Part shown: positions 24,314 to 33,784 of the stretch, one piece after another
Position numbering within the stretch: the stretch's first letter is position 1
How the letters are laid out: each line of letters starts with the position of its first letter
Program-made: the position numbers and the translations under genes
From: Litoreibacter halocynthiae
GTDB lineage: Bacteria > Pseudomonadota > Alphaproteobacteria > Rhodobacterales > Rhodobacteraceae
Direction of reading: 5' to 3'
Assembly (NCBI RefSeq): GCF_004365635.1
Contig: NZ_SOBH01000003.1
Location: 372,001 to 436,000 of the forward strand
DNA: 64,000 nucleotides
The notes under the pieces: generated by a model
Told to the model about the DNA's origin: nothing
Databases searched by the model: none
Seen by the model: only the letters and a program-made list of their open reading frames with translations

Positions 24314-24739
24314 GTGTCTGACATTGAAAATACGTTAAGCAGCTCGCAAGCGGGAACGGCAGCTGCAAGCAAGGAAGTCCCCCAGATTTCCATACGCGGG
24401 GCCGATATCAGCGACGCCATGACAGTTGCCCGATTTGTCCATGCTCTCGTGGACGAATTGTCTGGTGGTGAGACAGCTACAATTGAGGAAGTCTTTGAGA
24501 TAACATCGCGCGTCGTTTCAGACGCTGGTGTTATCGCGTTGATCGCTTATGAGGATCGCCAACCTGTAGGAGCGATGACCCTCAACGAATGCAAAGAAAT
24601 CTATGCAGGCGGCAAATTCGGGGAAACTTCAGAGCTATATGTCGACCCAAACCATCGATCGCACGGAATTGCCAAGCAACTGTTGGGCAGCGCTCAATCG
24701 GAGGCCAAACCGCGTTCGTCAAATGTTATTTGCTTTTGA
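24314..24739 (+). pseudogene. C-terminally truncated GNAT acetyltransferase
   Basis: The 141-residue frame starts at GTG (24314) and contains N-terminal GNAT elements and the motif A region ELYVDPNHRSHGIAKQLLGSAQ, including the R-x-x-G-x-A pyrophosphate loop. After residue 130 the sequence leaves the family and ends (PRSSNVICF), so motif B and the last strands are missing. It is probably non-functional, and no continuation is seen in the other frames immediately downstream. Confidence 0.6.
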
Positions 24740-25271
24740 TTTTCAGGCTTTGTCGGATCCAGCAGTAGACAAGTTTCGGTGTCGCAGTCACGACTATCCT
24801 AGGTTGCTCGCGCACAATCTGGGGCCAAAGGAAAGAAATCCCATTTTCCGCGAGTTTCTCCTTCTCCGTCCTTATGCGGTGAGTTGGGGTAGCCTATAAA
24901 CTAATGTCGGCTTCGCCGCGGGCGCGTCATCAAGTGTTTCTGCGAAAACAAAGGCGGCTTCGAGCCCAATTTGACCGATGCTGCATTGTGCACAGATGAC
25001 CGCAAGCTGCGAATACCGGCCCCTAGCAGGTCTCGTAGCATTATTCTGTATCAACGACCTCTGATCGATGGACGTCAAGAAAAACACGCCCAAACCCAAA
25101 TGCTGCCATTCGAAATTTAAGTTCTCGAGTTTGTGCCAGAACGGCGTTTCCGCGGCGCTGGAAGCACAAGCTGAGAAGGTGGTTTTGGCAGTCGCTGCGC
25201 CAATGGAGGCATTACCGCCATCAACGAGCATCCATGACTAATGCGGAAGTTCGGTCTCGTCCGCGTCGTCT
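24740..25271. other. Intergenic region holding dispersed repeat copy B
   Basis: No gene seen. It contains repeat core B at 24962-25003. It lies between a truncated acetyltransferase and the 3' end of the RND pump gene. Confidence 0.6.
24962..25003 (+). repeat. Dispersed intergenic element, copy B (42-bp core)
   Basis: Begins GAGCCCAATTTGACCGATGC and ends ATGACCGC. Same length and order of conserved blocks as copies A, C and D. Preceded by AAAGGCGGCTTC. Confidence 0.65.
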
Positions 25272-28200
25272 TCAAGACTTCAGCGGCTTCTTGTCTCCGC
25301 GGACCAATCGCAGGTCATATAAGATCATGTAGGCGGCGGGCGTTACAAACAGTGCCAGAAACGTAGCGCCGGACAATCCAAAGGCCAGACTCGCGACGAT
25401 CGGCCTCAGGAACTGGGCTTGGGTTGACTGTTCAAACAGAAGTGGGCCAAGCCCCACGACGGTGGTCAAGGAAGTCAGGAAGATCGGGCGAAAACGATCC
25501 CGCACCGCACTAACCCCAGCGTCCATCAGGTCATCGCTAGTATCATGATGGCTCTTGATGAACTCCACCAACAAGATCGAGTTGTTTACAACGACGCCAG
25601 CAAGCGTTGCCAGACCAACGAAACTTGGCAGGGACAACTGCATTCCAAGCGCAAGGTGCCCCCACATCATCCCGATGATGCCCAATGGAATTGCAAGAAA
25701 GACTGCAATTGGCTGGATAAAACTACGGAACTGAAAGGCGAGGATGAGCCAAACACCAATGAACCCCATGGCGAGGTTGCGCATCAGCGATGCACCGGTG
25801 GTGGCGGTGTCTTTGGACTCGCCCACGACCACGACGTTTATTTCCGGATGGCGCTGGCTTAGATCAGGGAGAAAGCCAGTGCGCATGGCCGCCATCAGCT
25901 CGCGCGAATTTGCGACATTGGGATTGATGGAGCCTGTCACCGAAACCGTTCGCATTCCATCAATCCGAGTGATCGAGGCATAGCCTCGCGTCAGACGAAT
26001 ATCTGCCACAGATGAAAGCGGCACCAATGCACCGCCAGTTCCAGACACGCGGATGCTACCGATATCGCTGGCAGCATTGCGGTCTGACGCGTTGAGACGC
26101 GCAACGATATCAAGCCCACCCAGCGTGTCCTGCACTTCCAGACCGGTATCGCCACGAAAGCTTGCTCGTAGTTCTGTCGCGATGCCTTGTGCTGACACTC
26201 CAAGCGCCGAGGCGGCGGCGGGACGCAGCGAAACGACGTACTCAGGTTTACCCGGACGCAGATCATAGGCTACGTCGCGTACGCCTTGGAAGGCACGAAA
26301 GAATGCTCGCATGTCGCGCGCTGTTTCCTCCAGTGCCACCATATCAGGCCCCTGCAAACGCACATCAATTGGCTTGCCGCCAACGCCGCGTTCCTTGTCC
26401 GTAAATCTTAGGCTGGCCATGTCCGGCATTGGGCCAGTGGCCTTTCTCCAGTCGCTGACGATCTGTGTGACTGTTGTCGTTCGGACCCCAGCTGGCAGAA
26501 GCTTTGCGCTGACTGTTGCCAGATGAGGGCCACTTTCAGACGCAGCATCGGCATTTGAACCAAAGGTAACCGTTACACTTTGGACAAGCGGCTGCGTGTC
26601 AGGTTGTTTTGGTGTTTCCGCGGCGTTGATTTTTTCCAGCGCAGCGACAACCTTTTGAACACGTGCTTGGGTCTGCGCCAGCGGCGCGCCCTGCGCGAGT
26701 AGGAGCCGTGCTTCGACTGTATCGCTCTCCAAAGTCGGAAAGCTTTGGAACTTGATCAGCCCTGCGGTGAACGGAGTGATTGATACCAGCAGGATGAAGC
26801 CAACCACCCCCAACGTGAAGTAGCGAAACCGCAGCGCTTGGCGTGCAAGCGGCACAATGGCTCGGTCGCGGAGGATGTCGAAAACCCCATTCATCCAACG
26901 ATTGACGCGATTGGGCTGCATGTCGCCGCGCAGTGCGTGTGCAAGGTGGTTCGGGAGCACAAGAAACGCCTCTATCAGGCTAACAATAAGGGTGATCACC
27001 AAGACCACGGGAAGGAATTTGAGCACTGCGCCAATCTGACCCGCCATGAGCCCAAGTGGACCCACAATCATGACGGTTGTTAGAAAAGAGGCCATAACGC
27101 CAGGGCCCACTTGTGTGACCCCCTTCAAGGCGGCTTGTACGGGCGTTTCCCCAGCCAATCTGCGACGTACGATGTTTTCGGATATCACGATCGAGTCGTC
27201 CATCAGCAAGCCAATCGCGACCAAGAGTGCTACCATTGTAATCATGTTGATCGTCAACCCCAAAAGCTGCATCGTGAAGATGGTGCCTAGAAAGGACACC
27301 GGCAGCGTCAACGCGACCCAGAAGGAAAAGCGCAGCCCAAAGAATAACCCCATCACGATCAGGACCAGAACCAAGCCCTGCATGCCGTTCGTGGTGATGA
27401 TCCGCAGTCGTTCGGTGATATTGGATGTACTGTCTTGCGAGATTGCCAATTCGATCCCAGCGGGTGCCTGCGCGCGCGCCGTATCCAAGCGGGTTTTTAA
27501 TGCGGCCATCACACGCAACGCATCTTGCGTCGAGGTCTTCGTGACGCTGACGATTGCTGCGCGCTTGTTATTGTAGAACGTCGCATCATAGTCGTCCGCG
27601 AACCTGTTGGTGATTTTTGCGACGTCCCCAAGCAAAATCTCAGTGCCCAATTCTGATCCCAGCAATGGGATTGTCGCCAACTCGTTTGGGCGTCGGCGTT
27701 CACCAGCAAACCGTACCAATGCGTCACCCTCGGGGCCCTCTAGCGTTCCGGCGGGGACATCCAAGCTGTTGCGGGACAATGCGGCTGCGACCGCAGATAT
27801 GGTCAAACCATGACGTTGCAGCGCCGTGGCGGATATTTCGATGACAATCTCTCGGTCAGAGAAACCGCCTACGGTTGCTTGGGATATCTTCGGATCAGCC
27901 TTTAAAAACTCCGCAAACTGATCGGCGTAGGCTAAGAGAACTTTGGGGTCGGTCGAGCCAGTCACCGCGATCGAGGCAACGTTTGCGACGCGTTCTACGA
28001 TGCGGGTTACTGGAGCGTCGGCCTTTGCAGGGTAGGCGGTGACCCCATCCACGGCGGCTTTCACATCAGCGGCAAAGCGCGTCATGTCGGCGCCTTCGAC
28101 CATTTCAGCTGTCAGAACAGCCATGTTGTCGCGCGCCTGACAGGTCAGCTCCGCGAGGTTGTCGACACTCCGGATCGGGTCTTCGGCGACCATGCAAATG

Positions 28201-28379
28201 CCAGTTTCGACGTCGGCTGGTGCCGCTCCGGGATAGACGATTCGCACTTCAACATCGGACGGCGGGATTTCGGGAAAACTGTCGCGTTGCAGTGTTGGCA
28301 AGGCGGCGATGCCAAGGCCGATGAACAGCACCATCAAGATGTTGGCGGCGGTTGCGTGGCGCGTGAACAGCTCGATCAT
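25272..28379 (-). CDS. RND-family efflux pump inner-membrane transporter
   Basis: 1035 residues, the normal length for an AcrB/MexB-type proton-driven pump with 12 membrane helices and two large periplasmic loops. The N-terminus MIELFTRHATAANILMVLFIGLG and helix 4 with LLMDDSIVISENIVRRR (paired Asp for proton relay) are characteristic. Late helices include LPSFVGLATLAGVVVNNSILLVEFI. It works with the adaptor encoded just upstream (4-bp ATGA overlap) and an outer-membrane channel not in the window. The drug or lipid substrate is not readable. No regulator gene is adjacent. Confidence 0.95.
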   Translation of the reverse strand: MIELFTRHATAANILMVLFIGLGIAALPTLQRDSFPEIPPSDVEVRIVYPGAAPADVETGICMVAEDPIRSVDNLAELTCQARDNMAVLTAEMVEGADMTRFAADVKAAVDGVTAYPAKADAPVTRIVERVANVASIAVTGSTDPKVLLAYADQFAEFLKADPKISQATVGGFSDREIVIEISATALQRHGLTISAVAAALSRNSLDVPAGTLEGPEGDALVRFAGERRRPNELATIPLLGSELGTEILLGDVAKITNRFADDYDATFYNNKRAAIVSVTKTSTQDALRVMAALKTRLDTARAQAPAGIELAISQDSTSNITERLRIITTNGMQGLVLVLIVMGLFFGLRFSFWVALTLPVSFLGTIFTMQLLGLTINMITMVALLVAIGLLMDDSIVISENIVRRRLAGETPVQAALKGVTQVGPGVMASFLTTVMIVGPLGLMAGQIGAVLKFLPVVLVITLIVSLIEAFLVLPNHLAHALRGDMQPNRVNRWMNGVFDILRDRAIVPLARQALRFRYFTLGVVGFILLVSITPFTAGLIKFQSFPTLESDTVEARLLLAQGAPLAQTQARVQKVVAALEKINAAETPKQPDTQPLVQSVTVTFGSNADAASESGPHLATVSAKLLPAGVRTTTVTQIVSDWRKATGPMPDMASLRFTDKERGVGGKPIDVRLQGPDMVALEETARDMRAFFRAFQGVRDVAYDLRPGKPEYVVSLRPAAASALGVSAQGIATELRASFRGDTGLEVQDTLGGLDIVARLNASDRNAASDIGSIRVSGTGGALVPLSSVADIRLTRGYASITRIDGMRTVSVTGSINPNVANSRELMAAMRTGFLPDLSQRHPEINVVVVGESKDTATTGASLMRNLAMGFIGVWLILAFQFRSFIQPIAVFLAIPLGIIGMMWGHLALGMQLSLPSFVGLATLAGVVVNNSILLVEFIKSHHDTSDDLMDAGVSAVRDRFRPIFLTSLTTVVGLGPLLFEQSTQAQFLRPIVASLAFGLSGATFLALFVTPAAYMILYDLRLVRGDKKPLKS

Positions 28380-29659
28380 TGAGCTGACGCCTGAACGGCC
28401 AATGCGGCTGCAAGTGCTTTGTCCTCAACTGGTTTAACAGCCATGCCCGGTACTGCTACAGACAGATCTGTGACTACGAGTTTATCGCCCACAGCAAGTC
28501 CGCCAGAAATAATGGCCAGACCATCGACTGTGTAGGCAAGCTTAACCTCGCGTGGCTCAAGCTTACCTTGCGCGCTGACAACAAGCGCTTGGTTCTGGGT
28601 GATCGCGGTGGACGGTGCGACCAGAGCTTTGCGTGACGGAGCGCGAAGCAGTACCTCGACAAACATATCGCGGCGCAACGGCGGCCTTTCGCCTGCAATC
28701 GCCTGCTCCATGGGCCTGTCAACCCGAACAACAATTCTGGCGCTTTGGGTGCGCGCTTCGATTGCATCACTGACGCGTGCGACAGTTGCAGGCCACTCGA
28801 TAACACGACCGGCTTGGCTCAACTCGACTTGCGCGTTCAGGTCCAGAACGCTCATGCCGGGCTCCAGCGACCGTATCAGCGGGCCCATTTGCCCGATGGG
28901 GAATTGAGCCGTGATTTCCACGGCTTCCGTTCCATCTGCTGAAAACAAGACAGCGCCGCGGGCCACATATTGTCCCAGGTCTGCCTCAACTGATCTGATT
29001 TGAACGTCGAAAGGCGCGACCACCGACATAAAATCGAGGCTACGCGCAGAACTGGCACGTTGCGCCAACAGGACCGCGCGCTCGGCCTCATTCAATGCAA
29101 GTTGGTTTTGGATATCCGTCAGTTTAGAGCGGGCCGTTAACTCCGCCCGTGCCGCCTGATCGCGCGCAGTTCGTGTTGTGACGCCTTGGTCTTGAAGGTC
29201 TTGTTGCCGCTTTAGATCACTCTCGCTAATGGCCAGATCGGCGCGGCTAAGTTCAAGGCTTGCATTCAGCGTATCATCTTTCACATTTAATGCCGCCATT
29301 TGCGCATCCAACTGCGCAAGGGTTAGCCGCACATCCGTGTCATCGATCTTCAACAACTCTGTCCCCGATGGCACAAAATGCCCATCCGAGAGAAGCGGTG
29401 AAGACTTTATGATATTGCCCTCCACTCGCGCTATGGCGCGCCATTCGCGAGCTGGGGCTACAACACCATATCCGGTGACACGAGGGATCAGATCGACTTC
29501 GCTCAAGGTAATGACCCGCACCGGTACAGATAGTGATGCGGTTTCCTTAGGGGCGGCCTCGGATTTGATGGAGCCAGAGTAGAGGATCGCCCCAACGCCT
29601 AACGCTAGCGGAATACCCACGGCAAAAAGCCGTCTGAAAACGATTATCCAAGTGCGCAT
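28376..29659 (-). CDS. RND efflux periplasmic adaptor (membrane-fusion protein)
   Basis: 427 residues. An N-terminal membrane anchor (LFAVGIPLALGVGAILYSG) is followed by the split lipoyl domain (VVAPAREWRAIARVEGNI ... APFDVQIRSVEADLGQYVARGAVLF). Between them lies a coiled-coil hairpin rich in L, A, Q and R (about 105-205), then beta-barrel and membrane-proximal domains. AAAGGA lies 8 bases upstream of the ATG. It bridges the pump to an outer-membrane channel. Confidence 0.93.
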   Translation of the reverse strand: MRTWIIVFRRLFAVGIPLALGVGAILYSGSIKSEAAPKETASLSVPVRVITLSEVDLIPRVTGYGVVAPAREWRAIARVEGNIIKSSPLLSDGHFVPSGTELLKIDDTDVRLTLAQLDAQMAALNVKDDTLNASLELSRADLAISESDLKRQQDLQDQGVTTRTARDQAARAELTARSKLTDIQNQLALNEAERAVLLAQRASSARSLDFMSVVAPFDVQIRSVEADLGQYVARGAVLFSADGTEAVEITAQFPIGQMGPLIRSLEPGMSVLDLNAQVELSQAGRVIEWPATVARVSDAIEARTQSARIVVRVDRPMEQAIAGERPPLRRDMFVEVLLRAPSRKALVAPSTAITQNQALVVSAQGKLEPREVKLAYTVDGLAIISGGLAVGDKLVVTDLSVAVPGMAVKPVEDKALAAALAVQASAQ

Positions 29660-30221
29660 GATAATGATCCTTTGGGGTTTCCGTTAACGTTGCGTTGGTC
29701 GACTACGAAAAATCGACCGTCAGAAACTGTCTTGTGACTTCAGCGGACAATGTATTCAATATTAAGAATATATCTTTGATACAAGTCAATCTGCATGACC
29801 CTAAAGAGTATGATCTCTGGCGCGCTTCCACTGTGAAATTCGCTTCGTCGTGGATGAACGAAGGCCGCGTGTGCAACATCGCATGACAGTGGTCAATGGC
29901 AGCCATGGGCCGTCCCCCCCATCGGTAGGGCAGTGTCAGGTCCAAATGCTGCATCGCCTCCGAGGTCTGCTCCGAGCCCTCTCATACCGATGCTGCAATC
30001 TGCACGAAAGTCTGCTTCTTCAGTAGTGCATCTTGCTACTTTGGCTATCTCTGGGCGAAACACAAACTAAACACAGTTCAATACGCAAGCAGAATATCCC
30101 TTCAACTTCGCAGCCAATATCAAACAGATTGTGCTGGTGCTGCTTGTTGGAATTGCAATCAGCTTGCCAGATGCTCCGATTGCCATAAGATAGGTCCACC
30201 TTCACGATAATAGGAAGGCCG
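29660..30221. other. Divergent intergenic region holding dispersed repeat copy C
   Basis: Contains the promoters of the pump operon and of the GAF-Fis regulator. An AT-rich imperfect dyad (TGTAT...ATACA) spans about 29748-29780 near the pump gene. The repeat copy C occupies 29898-30015. No gene seen. Confidence 0.55.
29898..30015 (+). repeat. Dispersed intergenic element, copy C (42-bp core 29974-30015)
   Basis: Similar to copy A along its whole length: GGCAGC-ATGGGCCGT at the left end, AATGCTGC then GCCTCCGA in the middle, and the core GAGCCC...CGATGCTGCA at the right. The left-end-to-core distance is 76 bp here and 77 bp in copy A. The last bases of the core are less conserved than in A and B. 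Confidence 0.6.
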
Positions 30222-31181
30222 ATGGACCCTAAGACTTCGCACGCTGATCGAGTTCTCGAAGCGACACGTTCCGCTTCTGCTGCCGCACGTTCGCAAATCG
30301 CGGCGAGCTGGCATCGATCCGTGCAGAAACACGGGTTGGACCCCAACAACCGACGCGCACCAGACAAGATTGAACACGCTGCGTTGCGGGAACGGTTGGA
30401 GGTCTACGAGAAGTTCATGATGGTCGCCGCACCGCGATTGGACGCGTTGTATTCGCTCGTCGGGCAATCGGGGTGTGCGGTTCTGATGACGGACACCGAG
30501 GGCGTTATCCTCGACCAGCGCATGTCGGATGCTGACACCCCTGCCTTTGAAAGCTGGGGCCTGAGCGCGGGCGCGAACTGGAGCGAGGAGCGTGAGGGAA
30601 CCAACGGGATTGGCACCTGCCTGACCGAGCGTCGCCGTGTGATCATTCATCAGGACGAACATTTTCATGTCCGCAACACCGGAATGAGCTGTATTGATGC
30701 GCCGATTTTTGACGAGAACGGGCAGATCGTGGCCGCGCTTGATGTGTCCTCGGCGCGGGCGGATCAAACCGAGGCCTTTAATCGACTGATCGGGGCGCAA
30801 GTGGCGCAAACCGCCCGCGCGATTGAAGAGGCCAACTTTCGGGCGGCGTTCAGCGCGGCGCGCATTATCGTGGCCGAAAGCAGTGAAGCGGATTCTGCGA
30901 CCCTGCTGGCCGTGGACAGCCACGACCTTGTCATTGGCGCAACCCGCGAGGCACGCCGCGCGTTTGGATTGGCCGGAACGGGGCCGCTTGCCGCGCGTCC
31001 TGCCGCTGATATTTTGGGCCAGGAAGACGGCCCCACAGGGTTCCAGCGCGCTGAACGCGCCGCCGTGGTGCGTGCGCTTGCGCGGGCCGACGGCAACGTG
31101 TCACAGGCCGCGCGCCAGCTTGGTGTGGGCCGCGCGACGCTCTATCGGCGCATGAAGCGGCTGGGCTTGCACGAAACCTGA
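30222..31181 (+). CDS. GAF-domain/Fis-type transcriptional regulator (AcoR-like without AAA domain)
   Basis: 319 residues. The N-terminus (SWHRSVQKHGLDP) and GAF region (VLMTDTEGVILDQRMSD ... GTNGIGTCLTERRRVIIHQDEHF) match the sensor part of AcoR-type activators. The C-terminus is a Fis-type HTH (RAERAAVVRALARADGNVSQAARQLGVGRATLYRRMKRLGL). The central sigma-54-activating AAA+ domain (GAFTGA loop, Walker motifs) is missing, so it cannot activate sigma-54 polymerase in the usual way. It likely works as a simple activator or repressor of the adjacent aldehyde dehydrogenase through the dyad at 31190-31207. Confidence 0.9.
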   Translation: MDPKTSHADRVLEATRSASAAARSQIAASWHRSVQKHGLDPNNRRAPDKIEHAALRERLEVYEKFMMVAAPRLDALYSLVGQSGCAVLMTDTEGVILDQRMSDADTPAFESWGLSAGANWSEEREGTNGIGTCLTERRRVIIHQDEHFHVRNTGMSCIDAPIFDENGQIVAALDVSSARADQTEAFNRLIGAQVAQTARAIEEANFRAAFSAARIIVAESSEADSATLLAVDSHDLVIGATREARRAFGLAGTGPLAARPAADILGQEDGPTGFQRAERAAVVRALARADGNVSQAARQLGVGRATLYRRMKRLGLHET

Positions 31182-31189
31182 CTGAATCT

Positions 31190-31207
31190 GTCTCAGGGAT
31201 GAGACAC
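31190..31207. promoter_or_regulatory. Probable operator of the GAF-Fis regulator
   Basis: TGTCTCA-GGGA-TGAGACA, perfect 7-bp arms, between the regulator stop and the aldehyde dehydrogenase start (about 100 bp upstream). Fis-type HTH dimers bind dyads of this kind. Confidence 0.65.
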
Positions 31208-31310
31208 ATCACCCACTCTTTCTGTTTTGCCCTACTGACGGACGCGAAAGCCCTTGTCAGGTTATGCCTCAGCCCAGGTGGAGGACTTGGGCATTCAGGA
31301 GGAAAAAATA

Positions 31311-32834
31311 ATGAAAGATCTCGCACATACTGAGTCTGGGACATACACGTCTCCGTTCAAAACAAAGTATGACAACTTTATCGGCGGCAAATTCGTGCCG
31401 CCTGTGAACGGACGCTACTTTGAAAACGTGACGCCGATTACCGGCGAAAAAATCAACGACATCGCCCGCTCTGACGCGGATGACGTCAATCTGGCATTGG
31501 ACGCTGCACATGAGGCGAAAGCCGCGTGGGGCGCGACGTCGACAACCGCGCGTGCAAACATTTTGCTGAAGGTCGCAGACGCGATTGAGGACAACCTCGA
31601 GCTGCTGGCCCAAGCCGAAACATGGGACAACGGCAAGCCGATCCGCGAAACGATGGCCGCGGACATTCCGCTTGCCGCAGACCATTTCCGCTATTTTGCG
31701 AGTGTGCTGCGTGGGCAAGAAGGCTCAATGAGCGAAATTGATGCCGATACTGTGGCCTATCACTACCATGAACCGCTGGGCGTCGTCGGCCAGATCATTC
31801 CATGGAACTTCTCAATTCTGATGGCCGCGTGGAAACTTGCGCCAGCACTGGCTGCGGGCAACTGCGTGTTGATGAAACCGGCGGAACAAACACCGGCTGC
31901 GATTATGGTCTTGGCAGAGCTGATCAATGACCTGCTTCCGGCGGGTGTGCTGAACATCGTCAACGGTTATGGCGCGGAAGTTGGCGCGGCATTGGCCACG
32001 TCAAAGCGTATCGCGAAGATCGCGTTCACAGGGTCCACGGCGACAGGCCGCACGATCATGCAAGCCGCGACCGAGAACCTGATCCCCGTCACGCTTGAGC
32101 TGGGCGGCAAAAGCCCCAACGTCTTCTTCTCCGATATCATGCGCGAAGACGATGCGTTCTTTGATAAGGCGATCGAGGGCTTCGTTCTGTTCGCCTTCAA
32201 TCAGGGCGAAGTTTGCACCTGCCCGTCACGCGCCTTGGTGCAGGAAGACATCTACGAGGCCTTCATGGAGCGCGTCATCGAACGTGTGAAAGCGATCAAG
32301 CACGGTGATCCACGTGACCCTGAAACGATGGTTGGCGCCCAAGCCAGTACCGCCCAGCAAGAGAAAATCCTGTCTTACTTCACCATTGGCCGTGAAGAAG
32401 GCGCTGAAGTTCTTATTGGCGGTGCAGCTGCGGAGTTTGGTGGCGAATTGTCAGGCGGTAACTACATCCAGCCGACGATTTTTAAAGGCGACAATTCCAT
32501 GCGCGTCTTTCAGGAAGAAATCTTTGGCCCGGTCGTTTCGGTCACAACCTTCAAGGACGAAGCAGAAGCCTTGGCAATTGCGAACGATACGATGTACGGC
32601 CTTGGTGCCGGCGTTTGGTCGCGGGATATGAATACCTGCTACCGTATGGGCCGCGCAATCGAAGCAGGCCGTGTTTGGGTGAATAACTATCACGCTTATC
32701 CAGCGCATGCGGCCTTTGGAGGTTACAAACAATCCGGCATCGGACGCGAGAACCACAAGATGATGTTGGACCACTATCAGCAGACCAAGAACATGCTGGT
32801 CAGCTACAACCCCAACAAACTTGGGTTCTTCTAG
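31311..32834 (+). CDS. NAD-dependent aldehyde dehydrogenase (AcoD/ExaC-like)
   Basis: 507 residues. The ATG at 31311 has GGAGGA 6-8 bases before it, better than an in-frame upstream start. Catalytic elements are [25 protein letters not shown] (Asn), [10 protein letters not shown] (Glu) and [14 protein letters not shown] (nucleophile Cys). The length and the N-terminal [16 protein letters not shown] resemble acetaldehyde/chloroacetaldehyde dehydrogenases of the AcoD/ExaC group. It oxidises a short aldehyde to the acid with NAD+. It is followed by a hairpin terminator and controlled, by context, by the GAF-Fis protein. Confidence 0.93.
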   Translation: MKDLAHTESGTYTSPFKTKYDNFIGGKFVPPVNGRYFENVTPITGEKINDIARSDADDVNLALDAAHEAKAAWGATSTTARANILLKVADAIEDNLELLAQAETWDNGKPIRETMAADIPLAADHFRYFASVLRGQEGSMSEIDADTVAYHYHEPLGVVGQIIPWNFSILMAAWKLAPALAAGNCVLMKPAEQTPAAIMVLAELINDLLPAGVLNIVNGYGAEVGAALATSKRIAKIAFTGSTATGRTIMQAATENLIPVTLELGGKSPNVFFSDIMREDDAFFDKAIEGFVLFAFNQGEVCTCPSRALVQEDIYEAFMERVIERVKAIKHGDPRDPETMVGAQASTAQQEKILSYFTIGREEGAEVLIGGAAAEFGGELSGGNYIQPTIFKGDNSMRVFQEEIFGPVVSVTTFKDEAEALAIANDTMYGLGAGVWSRDMNTCYRMGRAIEAGRVWVNNYHAYPAHAAFGGYKQSGIGRENHKMMLDHYQQTKNMLVSYNPNKLGFF

Positions 32835-32846
32835 GTTAACGAAGAA

Positions 32847-32872
32847 GGCTCCCGTGCTTGTGCGCGGGAGCC
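32847..32872 (+). terminator. Hairpin terminator after the aldehyde dehydrogenase gene
   Basis: GGCTCCCG pairs with CGGGAGCC over a 10-base loop, 12 bp past the stop codon. There is no T-tract, so termination may be weak or Rho-assisted. Confidence 0.55.
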
Positions 32873-33646
32873 AACCAAGACCGCGATAATCAAACCAGAC
32901 ATAACCCAAAGATCTGTGTTCGTCGAAATACCATAGCGATCTCAATACTGCCGTCGGCGACCCAAAAACTCGTTACCGATTTTCGCTGCATTGCGTGTTT
33001 TCGAACGAATTTCGCCGAATACACAGTTACGAGTTGATACCGGCTGTTGGACCGAATGAATCAAAAGTCAGCTAAGTCCGCACAGCGGACCACCGTCCAG
33101 GACGCGGCGAAAGACCGCTTGCCGCATATTGGGCTCTGAAGGTGCTTCATCTTTAAGGTATCAGGGTAGTTGTCATCACCCCTTAGAAGGAAGGCATGCC
33201 GGTATTCGAGGTAGCATTCAAAGGCAAGTATTTCTGAAATCGAGCTCGCGTAACCAAAATCAACCAATTACCACAATGTGTTAACAGCCACCCAAGGGTG
33301 GCTTTCGGCGTTAGGGCTATCGCCATGGAAGCTCTGTAGAAGCAACCGAAGCGCGTAATGTCGGGCCAATCGGTTGCAACAATCTCCAGTCATCTTGATG
33401 ATGCCTGATCATCCAAATTTGAGGCATAGAGAAAATCGGGCGAAAACTCGCAATGCTTGAAGGAGGAGATGCATGGCGGTTTTCTTGCCAACTACGTGGT
33501 ATTAAAATCGTGCCCGCGGGGCATTTGACAAAGCAGAATCGTCCTATCTAGTGACAAATCAGATACAACAGATCAACGGCTTCACAGTTGCGTGATCTAC
33601 GTCGTGGACTGCCCAGCAAAAAATGACGTATGGACAAAGGCAAAAG

Positions 33647-33662
33647 TTAAAGAAGTCTTAAC
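33647..33662. promoter_or_regulatory. CtrA-type binding motif
   Basis: TTAA-AGAAGTC-TTAAC matches the alphaproteobacterial CtrA consensus TTAA-N7-TTAAC exactly. It lies 123 bp upstream of the start of the Ig-repeat surface protein. Confidence 0.5.
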
Positions 33663-33784
33663 CTGCGGTTTTTTCAAGTTCATTTTTTAAGAGTCCCACC
33701 GAGGAGAGCAGACTTCCAAATAATAAATTGCGATTGAATCGGCTGAGCAGGCCGAGCGCGTCGCAGATAGTGCGGGAGAACGTG

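Larger units (their letters stand above)
32835..33784. other. Long intergenic region upstream of the surface-protein operon
   Basis: About 950 bp without a convincing gene. It includes the terminator hairpin at the left end, a GTCCGC-TGT-GCGGAC hairpin at about 33076-33090 (within sequence that may be a more decayed relative of the dispersed element), and a CtrA-type site at 33647-33662. Such a long leader suggests complex regulation of the 33785 gene. Confidence 0.5.

Noticed and set aside
33061-33267. 68-codon minus-strand frame in the long intergenic region
   Set aside because: No ribosome site or family match; it overlaps hairpin-rich sequence that may be a relic of the dispersed element.
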